Origin: Rhodocyclaceae bacterium
Lineage (GTDB): Bacteria; Pseudomonadota; Gammaproteobacteria; Burkholderiales; Rhodocyclaceae
Assembly (NCBI GenBank): GCA_016721505.1
Contig: JADKHX010000017.1
Location: forward strand, 1 to 21,394
Reading direction: 5' to 3'
DNA length: 21,394 nt
In this document: positions 7,216-14,242 of the stretch, piece after piece
Layout: each line of letters starts with the position of its first letter
Numbering within the stretch: the first letter of the stretch is position 1
Translations under genes and position numbers: made by a program
The notes under the pieces: generated by a model
The model's input: only the letters and a program-made list of their open reading frames with translations
The model's database searches: none
What the model was told of the DNA's origin: nothing

Positions 7216-7227
7216 GGTCATTTGACC
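7216..7227. promoter_or_regulatory. Candidate operator GGTCATTTGACC in the 5' leader
   Basis: GGTCA and TGACC form a 5-bp inverted repeat around TT, about 20 bp after the -10 box and before the ribosome binding site. This position would let a bound XRE dimer block the replication operon. It is short and could be chance. Confidence 0.35.
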
Positions 7228-7256
7228 TTATATGCGAACTTAGACAGGAGACCTCA

Positions 7257-7876
7257 ATGAACATTCCGCAAAACCTACCCATTACGCCGCTGCAATCGAA
7301 GGCGGCGCGCTACCAACTAGGATTGACGCAAGCAAACGTAATCCAAGATTCCGGGCTCCGGGTCACAAGCTCAAAGGCTTTGAAACCGGGCGACTGATTC
7401 CGGACATGAAGTAAGCCAAAGACATCGATCTATCTGATCTCACAGAAGGAGAAGGCTTGACACCGGTGAACGCTGCCGCCGTCAAACCAATGTCCGACAA
7501 GCTGCAACCCCTTTCTGGCATGGCCTTCCGAATCGCTGTGCCGTTTGACCAGGTCGATGCCCTACTTGAGCAAATGGAAAGCAATGACGAACGCATTGAC
7601 CAAGTTCTTGCTGAACCGGCGAAGGCTGGTTTTATGTCTGACTATGACGAATCCACCGAAGCGTTGCAACGTGAATTATTCGGCTTGATGGCGGCTAACT
7701 ATTTGTTGTTCCGTGCGTTGCAAGGTCGCTCCATTGCGGCTGGCGCGGTCAGGACTGGTGAGAAGCGAACCCAGCAAGACTTACTTAACGCGTGGGTAAA
7801 AAGCTCCGGCCTCACGCCATTGGTGAACGGCAACGCAACTGATTCCACACCAGTTGCCGATGAGGAGGAAGCATGA
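7257..7876 (+). pseudogene. Regulator-like protein with N-terminal XRE-type helix-turn-helix, disrupted
   Basis: AGGAG at 7246 precedes ATG 7257. The beginning reads MNIPQNLPITPLQSKAARYQ, then LGLTQANVIQDSGL. After one base lost near 7356 (CTCCGGGT) it continues GHKLKGFETGRLIPDMK, an XRE-like helix pair. A TAA at 7412-7414 interrupts this frame, which then runs open from AKDIDLSDLTEGEGLTPVN through QVDALLEQMESNDERIDQVL and ELFGLMAANYLLFRALQGR to EEEA. The complete gene would encode about 206 residues. Two lesions, one indel and one nonsense codon, are needed; the long C-terminal part alone is intact from TTG 7457. The stop overlaps the next ATG (ATGA). It is probably a DNA-binding regulator of the replication operon; the C-terminal domain is unknown to me. 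Confidence 0.65.
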
Positions 7877-8004
7877 ATATCACCGCCCCGGTGTCGATGC
7901 TTGTCGGGAAAGGTAACAGCGCCGCGCTGCTAGTCGCTGGACTGATCATAGCTGCATGGCTAGCGCAGCAGGCCAAAGCCCGGCAAACCTCCACAACCCG
8001 ATAG
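7873..8004 (+). CDS. Small single-pass membrane protein (43 aa)
   Basis: ATG 7873 overlaps the previous stop as ATGA. The product begins MNITAPVSMLVGKGNS, has one hydrophobic segment AALLVAGLIIAAWLA at about residues 18-32, and ends in a basic, Thr-rich tail QQAKARQTSTTR. A single-pass orientation with the C-terminus inside fits the positive-inside rule. Function unknown; small membrane proteins of this kind are common beside replication genes of phages and satellites. Confidence 0.62.
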   Translation: MNITAPVSMLVGKGNSAALLVAGLIIAAWLAQQAKARQTSTTR

Positions 8005-8016
8005 AGCGAGGAAACC

Positions 8017-8319
8017 ATGAACCGCGAAAACAACAGCGCAAGCAGCGCCGGTCGAACTTCGACCACAACATCAAAAAATATCCCGCATTGCCTACATAAA
8101 GAGCGATGCATCGTATGGCTTCCAGAACGGGGCGCATACATCAAGAGCCTTGCTGTTCAAGTCCTCAACGGACGAATGAAGGCCACACTGGACACCAGCG
8201 ACCAGCCAATGCATGCCGCTGTCTATGACGGCGACCACGCAACCAAGATCGCTGAACAAGTCATGCGATGCCACGGTCTTAGGCCGGTCATCCGAACGCA
8301 TTACGGACAACTGCAATGA
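8017..8319 (+). CDS. Hypothetical protein (100 aa) upstream of gpA
   Basis: GAGGAAA just upstream is a good ribosome binding site for ATG 8017. The N-terminal 25 residues are Ser/Thr/Asn-rich and probably flexible. The remainder (CIVWLPERGAYIKSLAVQVL, then YDGDHATKIAEQVMRCHGL and RPVIRTHYGQLQ) looks like a small alpha/beta domain. The stop TGA overlaps the gpA start ATG 8316 (ATGA), so the two are translationally coupled. No family recognised; linkage suggests a helper of replication or its control. Confidence 0.65.
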   Translation: MNRENNSASSAGRTSTTTSKNIPHCLHKERCIVWLPERGAYIKSLAVQVLNGRMKATLDTSDQPMHAAVYDGDHATKIAEQVMRCHGLRPVIRTHYGQLQ

Positions 8320-10146
8320 GCGACATTGCCCTAGCACCGTCGGTTTCTCGCGTATCTGCAAATCGGCTGCTGACATTTACGACCAGCGGTTTCTCGCTGA
8401 AATTTTCGCGCAAATCCCTACGCGGTTTTGTCACGAATTCCTGCGAGAGTATGAGCATCGATTGGCCTCCTCGGGGCGGCGCTCTGCAAACCTTTACGCG
8501 CTGAGTTTGAAGAATGAAATTCTCCCCGAACTATTTGCCGATACGGCACTACCGTTTCAGGCATCGGACTCAGACATCATCGAAGCCGCAGAGCGCGCCG
8601 CTGTGCGTGCTTGTAAGTGCGTCCTGAGTCCGACTAAAGAAACCATGCTGACCGCGTTAGGTCGGCTGGCGCGAAGCTATCGCGTTGCTATGCCAGTCTG
8701 CAAAACCGATCAGGGAATATCAGCGCGAATGGTCGAACCCGCATGGTGGCGCAGAGCACTACGAAAGCGATTTCGACACGTCGAGCATGCAGCAATACGC
8801 GCTGGGTTCGTACGAGGAAATTCTCCATACGTTACCGATGAGGCTTTGTGCCGCTACCAGCACCACGCCAAGCGCACCGCAAAGTTAATGGAGTCGATGG
8901 ACGCGACGAACCAAACAACAGGCGAAACAATTCAGCTTTCAAAAATCGTTGAGGGCAGTCTTGCAAATCCAGCAAACCGCCGAGCCGCTGTCATGGTTCA
9001 AATTCGCGGCATGGAGAGCTATGCAGAAAGCTTGGGATACGTTGGCTACTTTGTCACATTGACGTGTCCTAGTCGCATGCATGCGTACCACAAGAAAAGT
9101 GGGCGACCGGTCGAGAACTATGACGGCACGTCGCCTCGAAAGGCTCAGTGCTACTTAGGGAGAGTGTGGAACAGCGGCATGCGAAAGCTCAAGCGTGACG
9201 GAATCACATGCATGGGCATTCGCACAGTCGAACCGCATCACGACGCAACGCCACATTGGCATGTCGTCATATTCGTTGACCCAACTCACGCAAGCGCATT
9301 GCTGGCAACGCTTCGTGAGTACGCGCTACACGACTGCCCAAATGAGCCGGGCGCGCAAACAAAGCGGTTTGACGCAAAGCTTATAGACCCGGCAAAGGCA
9401 GTGCAGCGCAATACGTCGCAGCATATGTATCGAAAAATATTGACGGCCATGGCGTTGGCAACGACAACGAAGTAGATCAACCCGCCGTGGTCACTGCGCC
9501 GCGTGCAGTCGTGTGGGCGCGTGTGGGGCATTCGTCAATTCCAATTCTTTGGTGTGGGTGCAATCACACCAGCGCGCGAACTCTACCGACTCAGCCATAT
9601 TCCAGAAGCCTTGGAACAGGCTCTGGCGCGAGGCTCACCGGGCGTTGAAGGCCAAGGACTACGGCGGATACCTTGCGGGGCTAAAAGCGACCGATACGCG
9701 CCTAGGAAACGCAACCAGTGAAAGAGAGCACGCGCTATTCGGGCGAGATAGTGAAGCGGGTATGTGGCGTAAAAATAAACGGCGCTGAAATGCTTCAAAC
9801 GCGATTTGATATATGGACTATTGCGAGGCGCGTAGAGTCAAAAAAACGAGGTTTTGCTTTACTTGGACTCGATTCAATAACTCCGCGCAGCTTGATTTCA
9901 AAGGAATATTTGTGGAGTCCTGCTAATGATAGTTTGCCGTTCGTCGCTCCGAAGGTTGAGGAGCTATCGGCGATGGACAAAAATGTGCTTTTCGCCTTCG
10001 GCGATGGGTTGAGGTGGTTCGCGGAATGGTCAAAAGTGGGGCAGGTATATCAGCCGCCCTGCTCAAGTGCTAATGCGCAATTGGCCGGGGTGATGAAAAC
10101 AATAAACCCCCGAGCCGAGAACCGCGACGAACTGACTCGGGGGTGA
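8316..10146 (+). pseudogene. Phage gpA-type replication endonuclease (HUH, rolling circle), frameshifted
   Basis: ATG 8316 is coupled to the preceding stop. After an early frame change (about 8336) the protein reads SAADIYDQRFLAEIF and, around 8670-8760, ARMVEPAWWRRALRK. The core is GYFVTLTCPSRMHAY, YDGTSPRKAQCYLGRVWN and TVEPHHDATPHWHVVIFVD. The metal-binding HUH motif is HWH (9254-9262). The two-tyrosine motif YVAAYVSK (9412-9435) appears after one base is restored in AAAGGCAGT. These are signatures of the P2 gpA-like family (PF05840), which nicks one strand and starts rolling-circle replication. The C-terminal part continues in shifting frames (WGIRQFQFFG, YSGEIVKRVCG, TRFDIWTIARR). At least five indels lie at about 8336, 9395, 9520, 9620 and 9710. 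Length near 600 residues is normal for the family. Confidence 0.82.
10107..10143 (+). repeat. Inverted repeat CCCCCGAG / CTCGGGGG
   Basis: A perfect 8-bp inverted repeat (10107-10114 and 10136-10143) with a 21-nt loop overlaps the 3' end of the gpA frame and the ribosome binding region of the next gene. There is no T-run, so it is a weak terminator at best. A hairpin here could sequester the GGGGGTGA ribosome binding site before ATG 10149 or mark a replication signal. Confidence 0.45.
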
Positions 10147-10148
10147 CC

Positions 10149-10356
10149 ATGGAACAACAGGACACCGAGAAGCGTACCAGCATTAAAAAACCGCGCAAGA
10201 AAATTCTTGCGCCGGTTGCGGTCGATCGCACACCGTCATTCACGGTGCTACCATCTGAGCGAGAGCAATCCACAGCACTCGCGCTCTCACAGCGAGAACA
10301 ACCAGCGAACCTCTCAGCCAGCCTCGCCCTTTTTGACGAAGCCACGAAGCTGCTCG
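10149..10356 (+). pseudogene. N-terminal part of a hypothetical gene, frame lost
   Basis: ATG 10149 follows GGGGGTGA and gives MEQQDTEKRTSIKKPRKKIL, then APVAVDRTPSFTVLPSERE and SASLALFDEATKLLDE. This part looks natural: a basic N-terminus and an amphipathic helix. The frame stays open to 10694, but from about 10360 it becomes Cys/Arg-rich and unlike protein, while a different frame is clearly coding. Either this gene is fused to the following protein through an indel near 10357, or its stop was lost to an error and it ends close to ATG 10357. I cannot decide which. Confidence 0.35.
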
Positions 10357-10683
10357 ATGAGTGCAAAGATTGCCGAGCGCTTGAACGCGCTAGGAATGGT
10401 CGACCACGTAGTAACCACGAATTTACCGGTCATGGGTGCATCGTCTCGGCAGCGTGCGGCTGCATTGTCAGCGCGGATGACGAAATTTCGTCGCATCTAC
10501 AACGCCGCTTGGATGGTGCGGCATTACCAGCATGCATCCGGTCAACCATTGAAAAAAGCGATAGGCGATTTTTGCGCGGTGCTTGTGCTGGAACTCGAAT
10601 CAACAAAAGACCAAGAGGCATTGATTTACGCGGTCGCTCACTCACTAACGTTAAGTCCCTACGGCGTGCCGTGGGAAAGTTGA
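10357..10683 (+). CDS. Hypothetical protein downstream of gpA (108 aa)
   Basis: From ATG 10357 the frame gives MSAKIAERLNALGMVDHVVT, then RQRAAALSARMTKFRRIYN and AAWMVRHYQHASGQPLKKAI, ending LSPYGVPWES. It is compact, mixed helical and free of low-complexity sequence. No strong ribosome binding site precedes it, so coupling to, or fusion with, the upstream frame is likely. I do not recognise the family. Its place between the replication endonuclease and excisionase suggests a replication or maintenance accessory of the element. Confidence 0.55.
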   Translation: MSAKIAERLNALGMVDHVVTTNLPVMGASSRQRAAALSARMTKFRRIYNAAWMVRHYQHASGQPLKKAIGDFCAVLVLELESTKDQEALIYAVAHSLTLSPYGVPWES

Positions 10684-10705
10684 ACTATTTATAGGAAAAA
10701 ACGAA

Positions 10706-10888
10706 ATGAGAACACACGAATTCGCGGACAATTTTGACGCAACGTTATTCAAACCGAATGCAATTGTTCTGCGTTTGCGCTACTACCTACGAACGCGCTA
10801 CAACTGTCCTGCATCGACACAAAAAGGTAGCGGGGTGCGCGTGCGGAACTATCGTCGTTTGATGACTGGCAAGCTGTCGAAGCGCTAG
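10706..10888 (+). CDS. Small basic hypothetical protein (60 aa)
   Basis: AGGAAAA before ATG 10706 is an acceptable ribosome binding site. The product (MRTHEFADNFDATLFKPNAI, then VLRLRYYLRTRY and RRLMTGKLSKR) is rich in Arg and Tyr with an acidic beginning. Size and charge would suit a small DNA-binding or control protein, but there is no recognisable motif. It starts 22 bp after the preceding stop and ends 22 bp before the excisionase start. Confidence 0.42.
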   Translation: MRTHEFADNFDATLFKPNAIVLRLRYYLRTRYNCPASTQKGSGVRVRNYRRLMTGKLSKR

Positions 10889-10910
10889 CGCAACCTTCTC
10901 TCTCTTACCT

Positions 10911-11213
10911 ATGAATACCCTTGATCTGCACCAAGCCGCCGCATTTCTCAAAATGCACCCGGACACTGTGCAACGCCGCGCGCGCCGTGGCCTGATTCCG
11001 TCTGCCAAGCCGGGAAAGTCGTGGGTATTTATCGAAAATGATTTGGCCGATTGGCTACGGTCACAATACCGCGATGAGGCAAAACCATGCCAGTCTTCAA
11101 GCCTGACAATTCCCCGTATTGGTGGCTCGACATTCGGCACAACGGACACCGAATTAGACGCACTACTGGCACGGCCAGCAAAGCTCAAGCACAAGAAGTC
11201 CATGACAACCTGA
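10911..11213 (+). CDS. Excisionase-like helix-turn-helix protein (100 aa)
   Basis: The first 50 residues (MNTLDLHQAAAFLKMHPDTV, then QRRARRGLIPSAKPGKSWVF and IENDLADWLRS) form the winged helix-turn-helix of the excisionase/MerR-like HTH_17 group, which binds att DNA and directs the integrase towards excision. The C-terminal tail (CQSSSLTIPRIGGST, then TELDALLARPAKLKHKKS) matches the Ser/Gly-rich tail pattern I associate with this phage family, so the stop at 11213 is probably real. The gene overlaps the integrase start by 127 bp in another frame, tying their expression together. No Shine-Dalgarno is visible before ATG 10911. It could also act as a repressor of int. Confidence 0.82.
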   Translation: MNTLDLHQAAAFLKMHPDTVQRRARRGLIPSAKPGKSWVFIENDLADWLRSQYRDEAKPCQSSSLTIPRIGGSTFGTTDTELDALLARPAKLKHKKSMTT

Positions 11214-12151
11214 AAGCCGCTCTATGGCGCGAATCAAGGCTAGGTGAATCTTCACAGACATGGAATGATGCTGTAAAGCGCTGGCTCTCCGAACATGGCC
11301 ACAAGAAGAGCATCACTGACGACAAAGACCGCCTCCGGTGGCTTACTTCGCGCCTAAGCGGTAAGACTTTGCGGTCGATCACCAGAGACACTGTGGAAGC
11401 TCTAATAAGCGCGCGTCTCGATGAGCCAACATTCTCCGGAAAGAAAGAACATCACAAGCGCAAGATCGCCAACAGCACAGTCAACCGCTACCTTGCCGCG
11501 CTATCGACAATACTGCGCGCCGCCGTCGACTATGGCTGGCTCGACACCGCACCAAGAATCCGCAAACTACCCGAACAGAAAAAGCGCGTTGCTTATCTCA
11601 CGCGAGAGCAGCTAGTAATACTGATCGCCGAACTACCGCAACACTTGGCCGAAATGGCGACATTCGCCGTAACCACGGGGCTACGGGCGGCAAACGTTTT
11701 GGGTCTCGAATGGGAACAGGTCAATATGGAAACACGGCAGGCGTGGATTCACCCAGACCAAGCTAAGGCTGGCAAAGCGATTCAAATACCGCTCAACGAT
11801 GAGGCAATGGCGGTATTAGAAGGGCGGAAGGGTATCGATGCGCGATTCGTGTTCACGTGGCAAGGCAAGCGAATACACACCATCGGAGCAGCATGGGATA
11901 GAGCGCGCATCCGGGCAGGGATTCCCGACTTTAGATGGCATGATCTACGGCACACGTGGGCAAGCTGGCACGCGATGGGCGGAACGCCGATTAACGTCCT
12001 TCAAGAATTGGGCGCGTGGGCAAGCCCACAGATGGTGCAACGCTACGCGCATCTTGCACAAAGCCACCTTGCCGGATATGCAAACAAACTCCGCCCCTTT
12101 GGGCAGGATTTGGGCATAGTACATTCACGCGACAGCGACAAAAAACCGTGA
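11087..12151 (+). CDS. int: Tyrosine recombinase (integrase), 354 aa
   Basis: The frame is intact and begins MPVFKPDNSPYWWLDIRHNG, the short N-terminal strand domain found in small phage integrases. A SAM-like core-binding domain follows at about 55-150. The catalytic domain holds Arg200 (TTGLRAANVLGLEW), Lys230 (KAGKAIQIPL), His286 and Arg289 (WHDLRHTWASW), Trp311 in place of the second His, and nucleophile Tyr320 (MVQRYAHL). All catalytic positions are present, so the enzyme should be active. The stop lies 15 bp from the tRNA 3' end, the usual position of an integrase beside its own att site. It transcribes towards the tRNA, head-on to tRNA transcription. Substrate: the 3' part of tRNA-Met. 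Start ATG 11087 lies inside the xis gene. Confidence 0.95.
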   Translation: MPVFKPDNSPYWWLDIRHNGHRIRRTTGTASKAQAQEVHDNLKAALWRESRLGESSQTWNDAVKRWLSEHGHKKSITDDKDRLRWLTSRLSGKTLRSITRDTVEALISARLDEPTFSGKKEHHKRKIANSTVNRYLAALSTILRAAVDYGWLDTAPRIRKLPEQKKRVAYLTREQLVILIAELPQHLAEMATFAVTTGLRAANVLGLEWEQVNMETRQAWIHPDQAKAGKAIQIPLNDEAMAVLEGRKGIDARFVFTWQGKRIHTIGAAWDRARIRAGIPDFRWHDLRHTWASWHAMGGTPINVLQELGAWASPQMVQRYAHLAQSHLAGYANKLRPFGQDLGIVHSRDSDKKP

Positions 12152-12154
12152 ATG
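12122..12154. repeat. Inverted repeat CATTCACG / CGTGAATG at the int end
   Basis: Perfect 8-bp arms (12122-12129 and 12147-12154) enclose 17 nt and include the int stop codon, about 15 bp from attR. No T-run follows on either strand, so it is not a convincing terminator. It may be an arm-type site for Int or Xis, or chance. Confidence 0.35.
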
Positions 12155-12166
12155 CATTGGTGCGAT

Positions 12167-12243
12167 TGGTGGTGATGAGTGGACTTGAACCACCGACCCC
12201 CGGATTATGAATCCGATGCTCTAACCGACTGAGCTACATCACC
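12167..12243 (-). tRNA. tRNA-Met (CAU anticodon), elongator-type
   Basis: The 77-nt minus-strand sequence folds fully: acceptor GGTGATG/CATCACC, D stem GCTC/GAGC, anticodon stem TCGGA/TCCGG around loop TTCATAA (anticodon CAT), T stem GGTGG/CCACT with TTCAAGT loop, discriminator A and encoded CCA. The fully paired acceptor stem (G1-C72) and lack of three G-C pairs in the anticodon stem argue against initiator tRNA. tRNA-Ile2 with lysidine at C34 shares the CAT anticodon and cannot be excluded without comparison. Its 3' part was rebuilt by the integrating element. Confidence 0.95.
12170..12211 (-). repeat. attR: direct-repeat copy within tRNA-Met
   Basis: This segment, from the acceptor stem to the anticodon loop, matches attL at 6096-6136 with one single-base gap and one substitution. 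It is the copy that restores a functional tRNA. Crossover must lie within it, but the exact position cannot be read from the two nearly identical copies. Confidence 0.87.
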
Positions 12244-12259
12244 CTTGAGAAGGGGCGGA

Positions 12260-12289
12260 ATTATCGTCGGCGGGAGGTTTCCTTGTCAA
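12260..12289 (-). promoter_or_regulatory. Strong sigma-70 promoter of tRNA-Met
   Basis: Read on the minus strand, TTGACA (12289-12284) and GATAAT (12265-12260) are 18 bp apart, followed by a GC-rich discriminator (TCCGCCCC) typical of stable-RNA promoters. The predicted start is about ten bases before the tRNA 5' end. It lies in the gap before the divergent ubiH-like gene. Confidence 0.8.
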
Positions 12290-12318
12290 GGCGCACCGTG
12301 CTGGGCGAGAATGGCGGG

Positions 12319-13478
12319 ATGGATGTCGATATCACGATTGTTGGCGGCGGTTTGGCGGGCTTGAGCTTGGCGGTCGCTTTGCGCAATGCGCGCTTGAATG
12401 TCGCCTTGATTGAAGGTCGCGCGCCGGTTCGCCCGCGAAGCGATGCGGGTGGGATAGCCGCATTTATGCGCTAAGTCCAGCCAATGCGCGTTTTCTGGAC
12501 TCGATCGGCGTGTGGCAGCATTTGCCGCTGGAGCGTCGGTGCGATGTCCAGGCGATGGAAATTTTTGGTGATGCAAGCAGCGAATTGCATTTTCGGCATA
12601 CGACAGTGGTGTGGGAGAGTTGGCATGGATTGTCGAATCTTCCTTGCTGCAAAATGAATTATGGTTATCGGCACAGCGCCAACCGAATTTGACCTTGCTC
12701 TGCCCCTCGCGTCCAAACAAGCTTGAAATTGAAGCCGATGTGGCGCGGATAACCCTGGAAGATGGTCGCGTGATCAATTCAAAATTGGTCGTCGCTGCTG
12801 ATGGTGCGGATTCCTGGACGCGTACAGCGGCCGGAATTGCGGTGGACTTTATCCCTACGATCAACTTGGTGTGGTGGCAAATTTTTCCTGCCAGGAGGCG
12901 CATCGTGGCACGGCTTATCAATGGTTGGGAAGATGGCGTTTTGGCCTGGTTGCCGCTGCCGGACAACCGGATATCAATGGTTTGGTCCACCGGTGTGGCG
13001 CATGCCAAAGAACTGTTGGCACTGCCAGCCGATGAAATGGCGCGCACGGTAGCCGAGGCCGGGGTTCCGTTTGGGTGAATTGGAAATCTTTGGCACGCCC
13101 GCTGGTTTCCCCCTTACGTCTGATGCGCGCACCAAAATGGTACAGCCACGGCTGGCTCTGATCGGCGATGCGGCACACACCATACATCCGCTGTCGGGTC
13201 ACGGGATCAATTTGGGTTTTCAAGATGCTGCGGCGCTGGCAAATCAACTTTGCACAAAGGCCGAGCACATTGATTGCGGCAACTTGCGCTTGCTACGTGC
13301 TTTTGAGCGTTCGCGTGCCGAAGAAGTGTTAGCGTTGCAGAGCGTGACCGATGGTTTGCATCACCTGTTTGGCGCATCGCAAGCGCCACTCAAACGTTTG
13401 AGAAATTTTGGATTGAACTTTACCAACCAAATGCCAGTCATAAAGGCTGCTTTGGTTCGCTATGCGCTGGCGGCGTAG
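12319..13478 (+). pseudogene. UbiH/UbiF/VisC/COQ6-family FAD hydroxylase, several frameshifts
   Basis: The start at 12319 gives MDVDITIVGGGLAGLSLAVA, the FAD-binding GxGxxG fold. Further family blocks in other frames are WDSRIYALSPANARFLDSI, then GELAWIVESSLLQNELWL, VVAADGADSWTR, EDGVLAWLPLPDNRISMVWS, and finally ALIGDAAHTIHPLSGHGINLG with FQDAAALANQL, the second FAD/ribityl motif. The reconstructed protein of about 386 residues has the normal family length. Members add a hydroxyl group to the ubiquinone ring during ubiquinone biosynthesis on the inner membrane; which ring position cannot be told from sequence. Frame changes occur near 12440, 12610, 12850, 12930 and 13070. dsbC follows after 40 bp, an order common in Betaproteobacteria. 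Confidence 0.82.
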
Positions 13479-13518
13479 CGGATGCTAAATTTGGCTGCTT
13501 AATTATTTTCGAGATTTC

Positions 13519-14226
13519 ATGAATAGATTCCTCGGTTCCACCATTGCCACCTTGATTGCCGCGAGTTTGATTCCTTCCATGGCTACTGCAGATGAAGCCG
13601 CTGTGCGCAAAATGATGGATGGCAAAGTCGGCAAGATTGAACGCGTTGTTAAATCGCAAATCGCGGGTATTTGGGAAATCAGTGCCGATGGCCAAGTTTT
13701 TTACGCCGATGACGCCGGTAAGTACATTTTGTTTGGCAGCTTGATCGAGGGCAAGAGCGGCAAGAATCTAACCAATGAACGTCTGTTTTCAATGTTGCCG
13801 CTCGAAGCTGCAGTGAAGCAAGTGCGCGGCAATGGCAAGCAGACGCTGGTGACATTTGAGGACCCCAATTGCGGTTATTGCAAGAAGTTGGCAAAGGACT
13901 TGCAAAACGTAAAAAATGTGACGATCTACACCTTTCTCTATCCAGTGCTAGGCGATGACTCGGTCGAAAAGTCGAAGGCAATTTGGTGCGCGGCCGACAA
14001 GGCCAAGGCATGGAATGACTGGATGCTTAATGGCAAACCAACGCCCGCAGCCGCTGAAAAATGTGACCTTGCCGGACTGGAAAAATCTACCGAGACCGGG
14101 CAGAAGATGCGGATCAACGGCACGCCAGCGATATTCTTCGGCAATGGCGAACGTGCGGGAGGCTACATTCCGTTGCCGGAGATTGAAAAGCGGATGGCTG
14201 CAGTGCTGGCGACTGCAGGTAATTAG
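13519..14226 (+). CDS. dsbC: DsbC-type periplasmic disulfide isomerase (235 aa)
   Basis: The gene is intact. An N-terminal signal peptide (MNRFLGSTIATLIAASLIPS, cleavage probably after Ala24 before DEAAV) sends it to the periplasm. Residues about 25-85 are the DsbC/G dimerisation domain (GIWEISADGQVFYADDAGKY). The thioredoxin fold carries the redox pair CGYC at 118-121 (EDPNCGYCKK), the cis-proline loop NGTPAIFF with Pro203, and a second Cys pair (157 and 182) as in DsbC. The enzyme reshuffles wrong disulfides in periplasmic proteins and is kept reduced by DsbD. It follows the ubiH-like gene by 40 bp, probably co-transcribed. It ends tail to tail with the DUF1329 gene, with a gap of only 16 bp. 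Confidence 0.94.
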   Translation: MNRFLGSTIATLIAASLIPSMATADEAAVRKMMDGKVGKIERVVKSQIAGIWEISADGQVFYADDAGKYILFGSLIEGKSGKNLTNERLFSMLPLEAAVKQVRGNGKQTLVTFEDPNCGYCKKLAKDLQNVKNVTIYTFLYPVLGDDSVEKSKAIWCAADKAKAWNDWMLNGKPTPAAAEKCDLAGLEKSTETGQKMRINGTPAIFFGNGERAGGYIPLPEIEKRMAAVLATAGN

Positions 14227-14242
14227 GGGCAACCAGCAAGTG

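Larger units (their letters stand above)
6096..12211 (+). mobile_element. Integrative element of about 6.1 kb in tRNA-Met with gpA-type Rep, Xis and Int
   Basis: The element is bounded by a direct repeat of about 41 bp that is the 3' part of a tRNA-Met gene. The intact tRNA is at the right end and the displaced remnant plus terminator at the left. Inside, mostly on +, are an XRE repressor, a second regulator-like gene, a small membrane protein, a small unknown, a phage gpA-type HUH replication endonuclease, small unknowns, an excisionase and a tyrosine integrase next to the att site. No capsid, tail, terminase, relaxase or resistance genes are visible. It is therefore either a phage satellite, a remnant, or a self-replicating integrative element that could be packaged or mobilised by others. 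Base composition is lower in GC than the region to its left. Confidence 0.85.

Noticed and set aside
8316..10146. IS91/ISCR-type Y2 transposase instead of gpA
   Set aside because: The HUH and double-Tyr motifs fit both, but flanking blocks (YDGTSPRKAQ, WWRRALRK) and the Int/Xis context fit the phage gpA family, and no IS91-type ends are visible.
12167..12243. Initiator tRNA-fMet
   Set aside because: The first base pair is intact (G1-C72) and the anticodon stem lacks the three consecutive G-C pairs of initiator tRNA.
12286..13047. Minus-strand open frame of 253 codons
   Set aside because: It is opposite the UbiH-like gene, whose FAD motifs are clear; low-complexity Ser/Ala/Arg composition.
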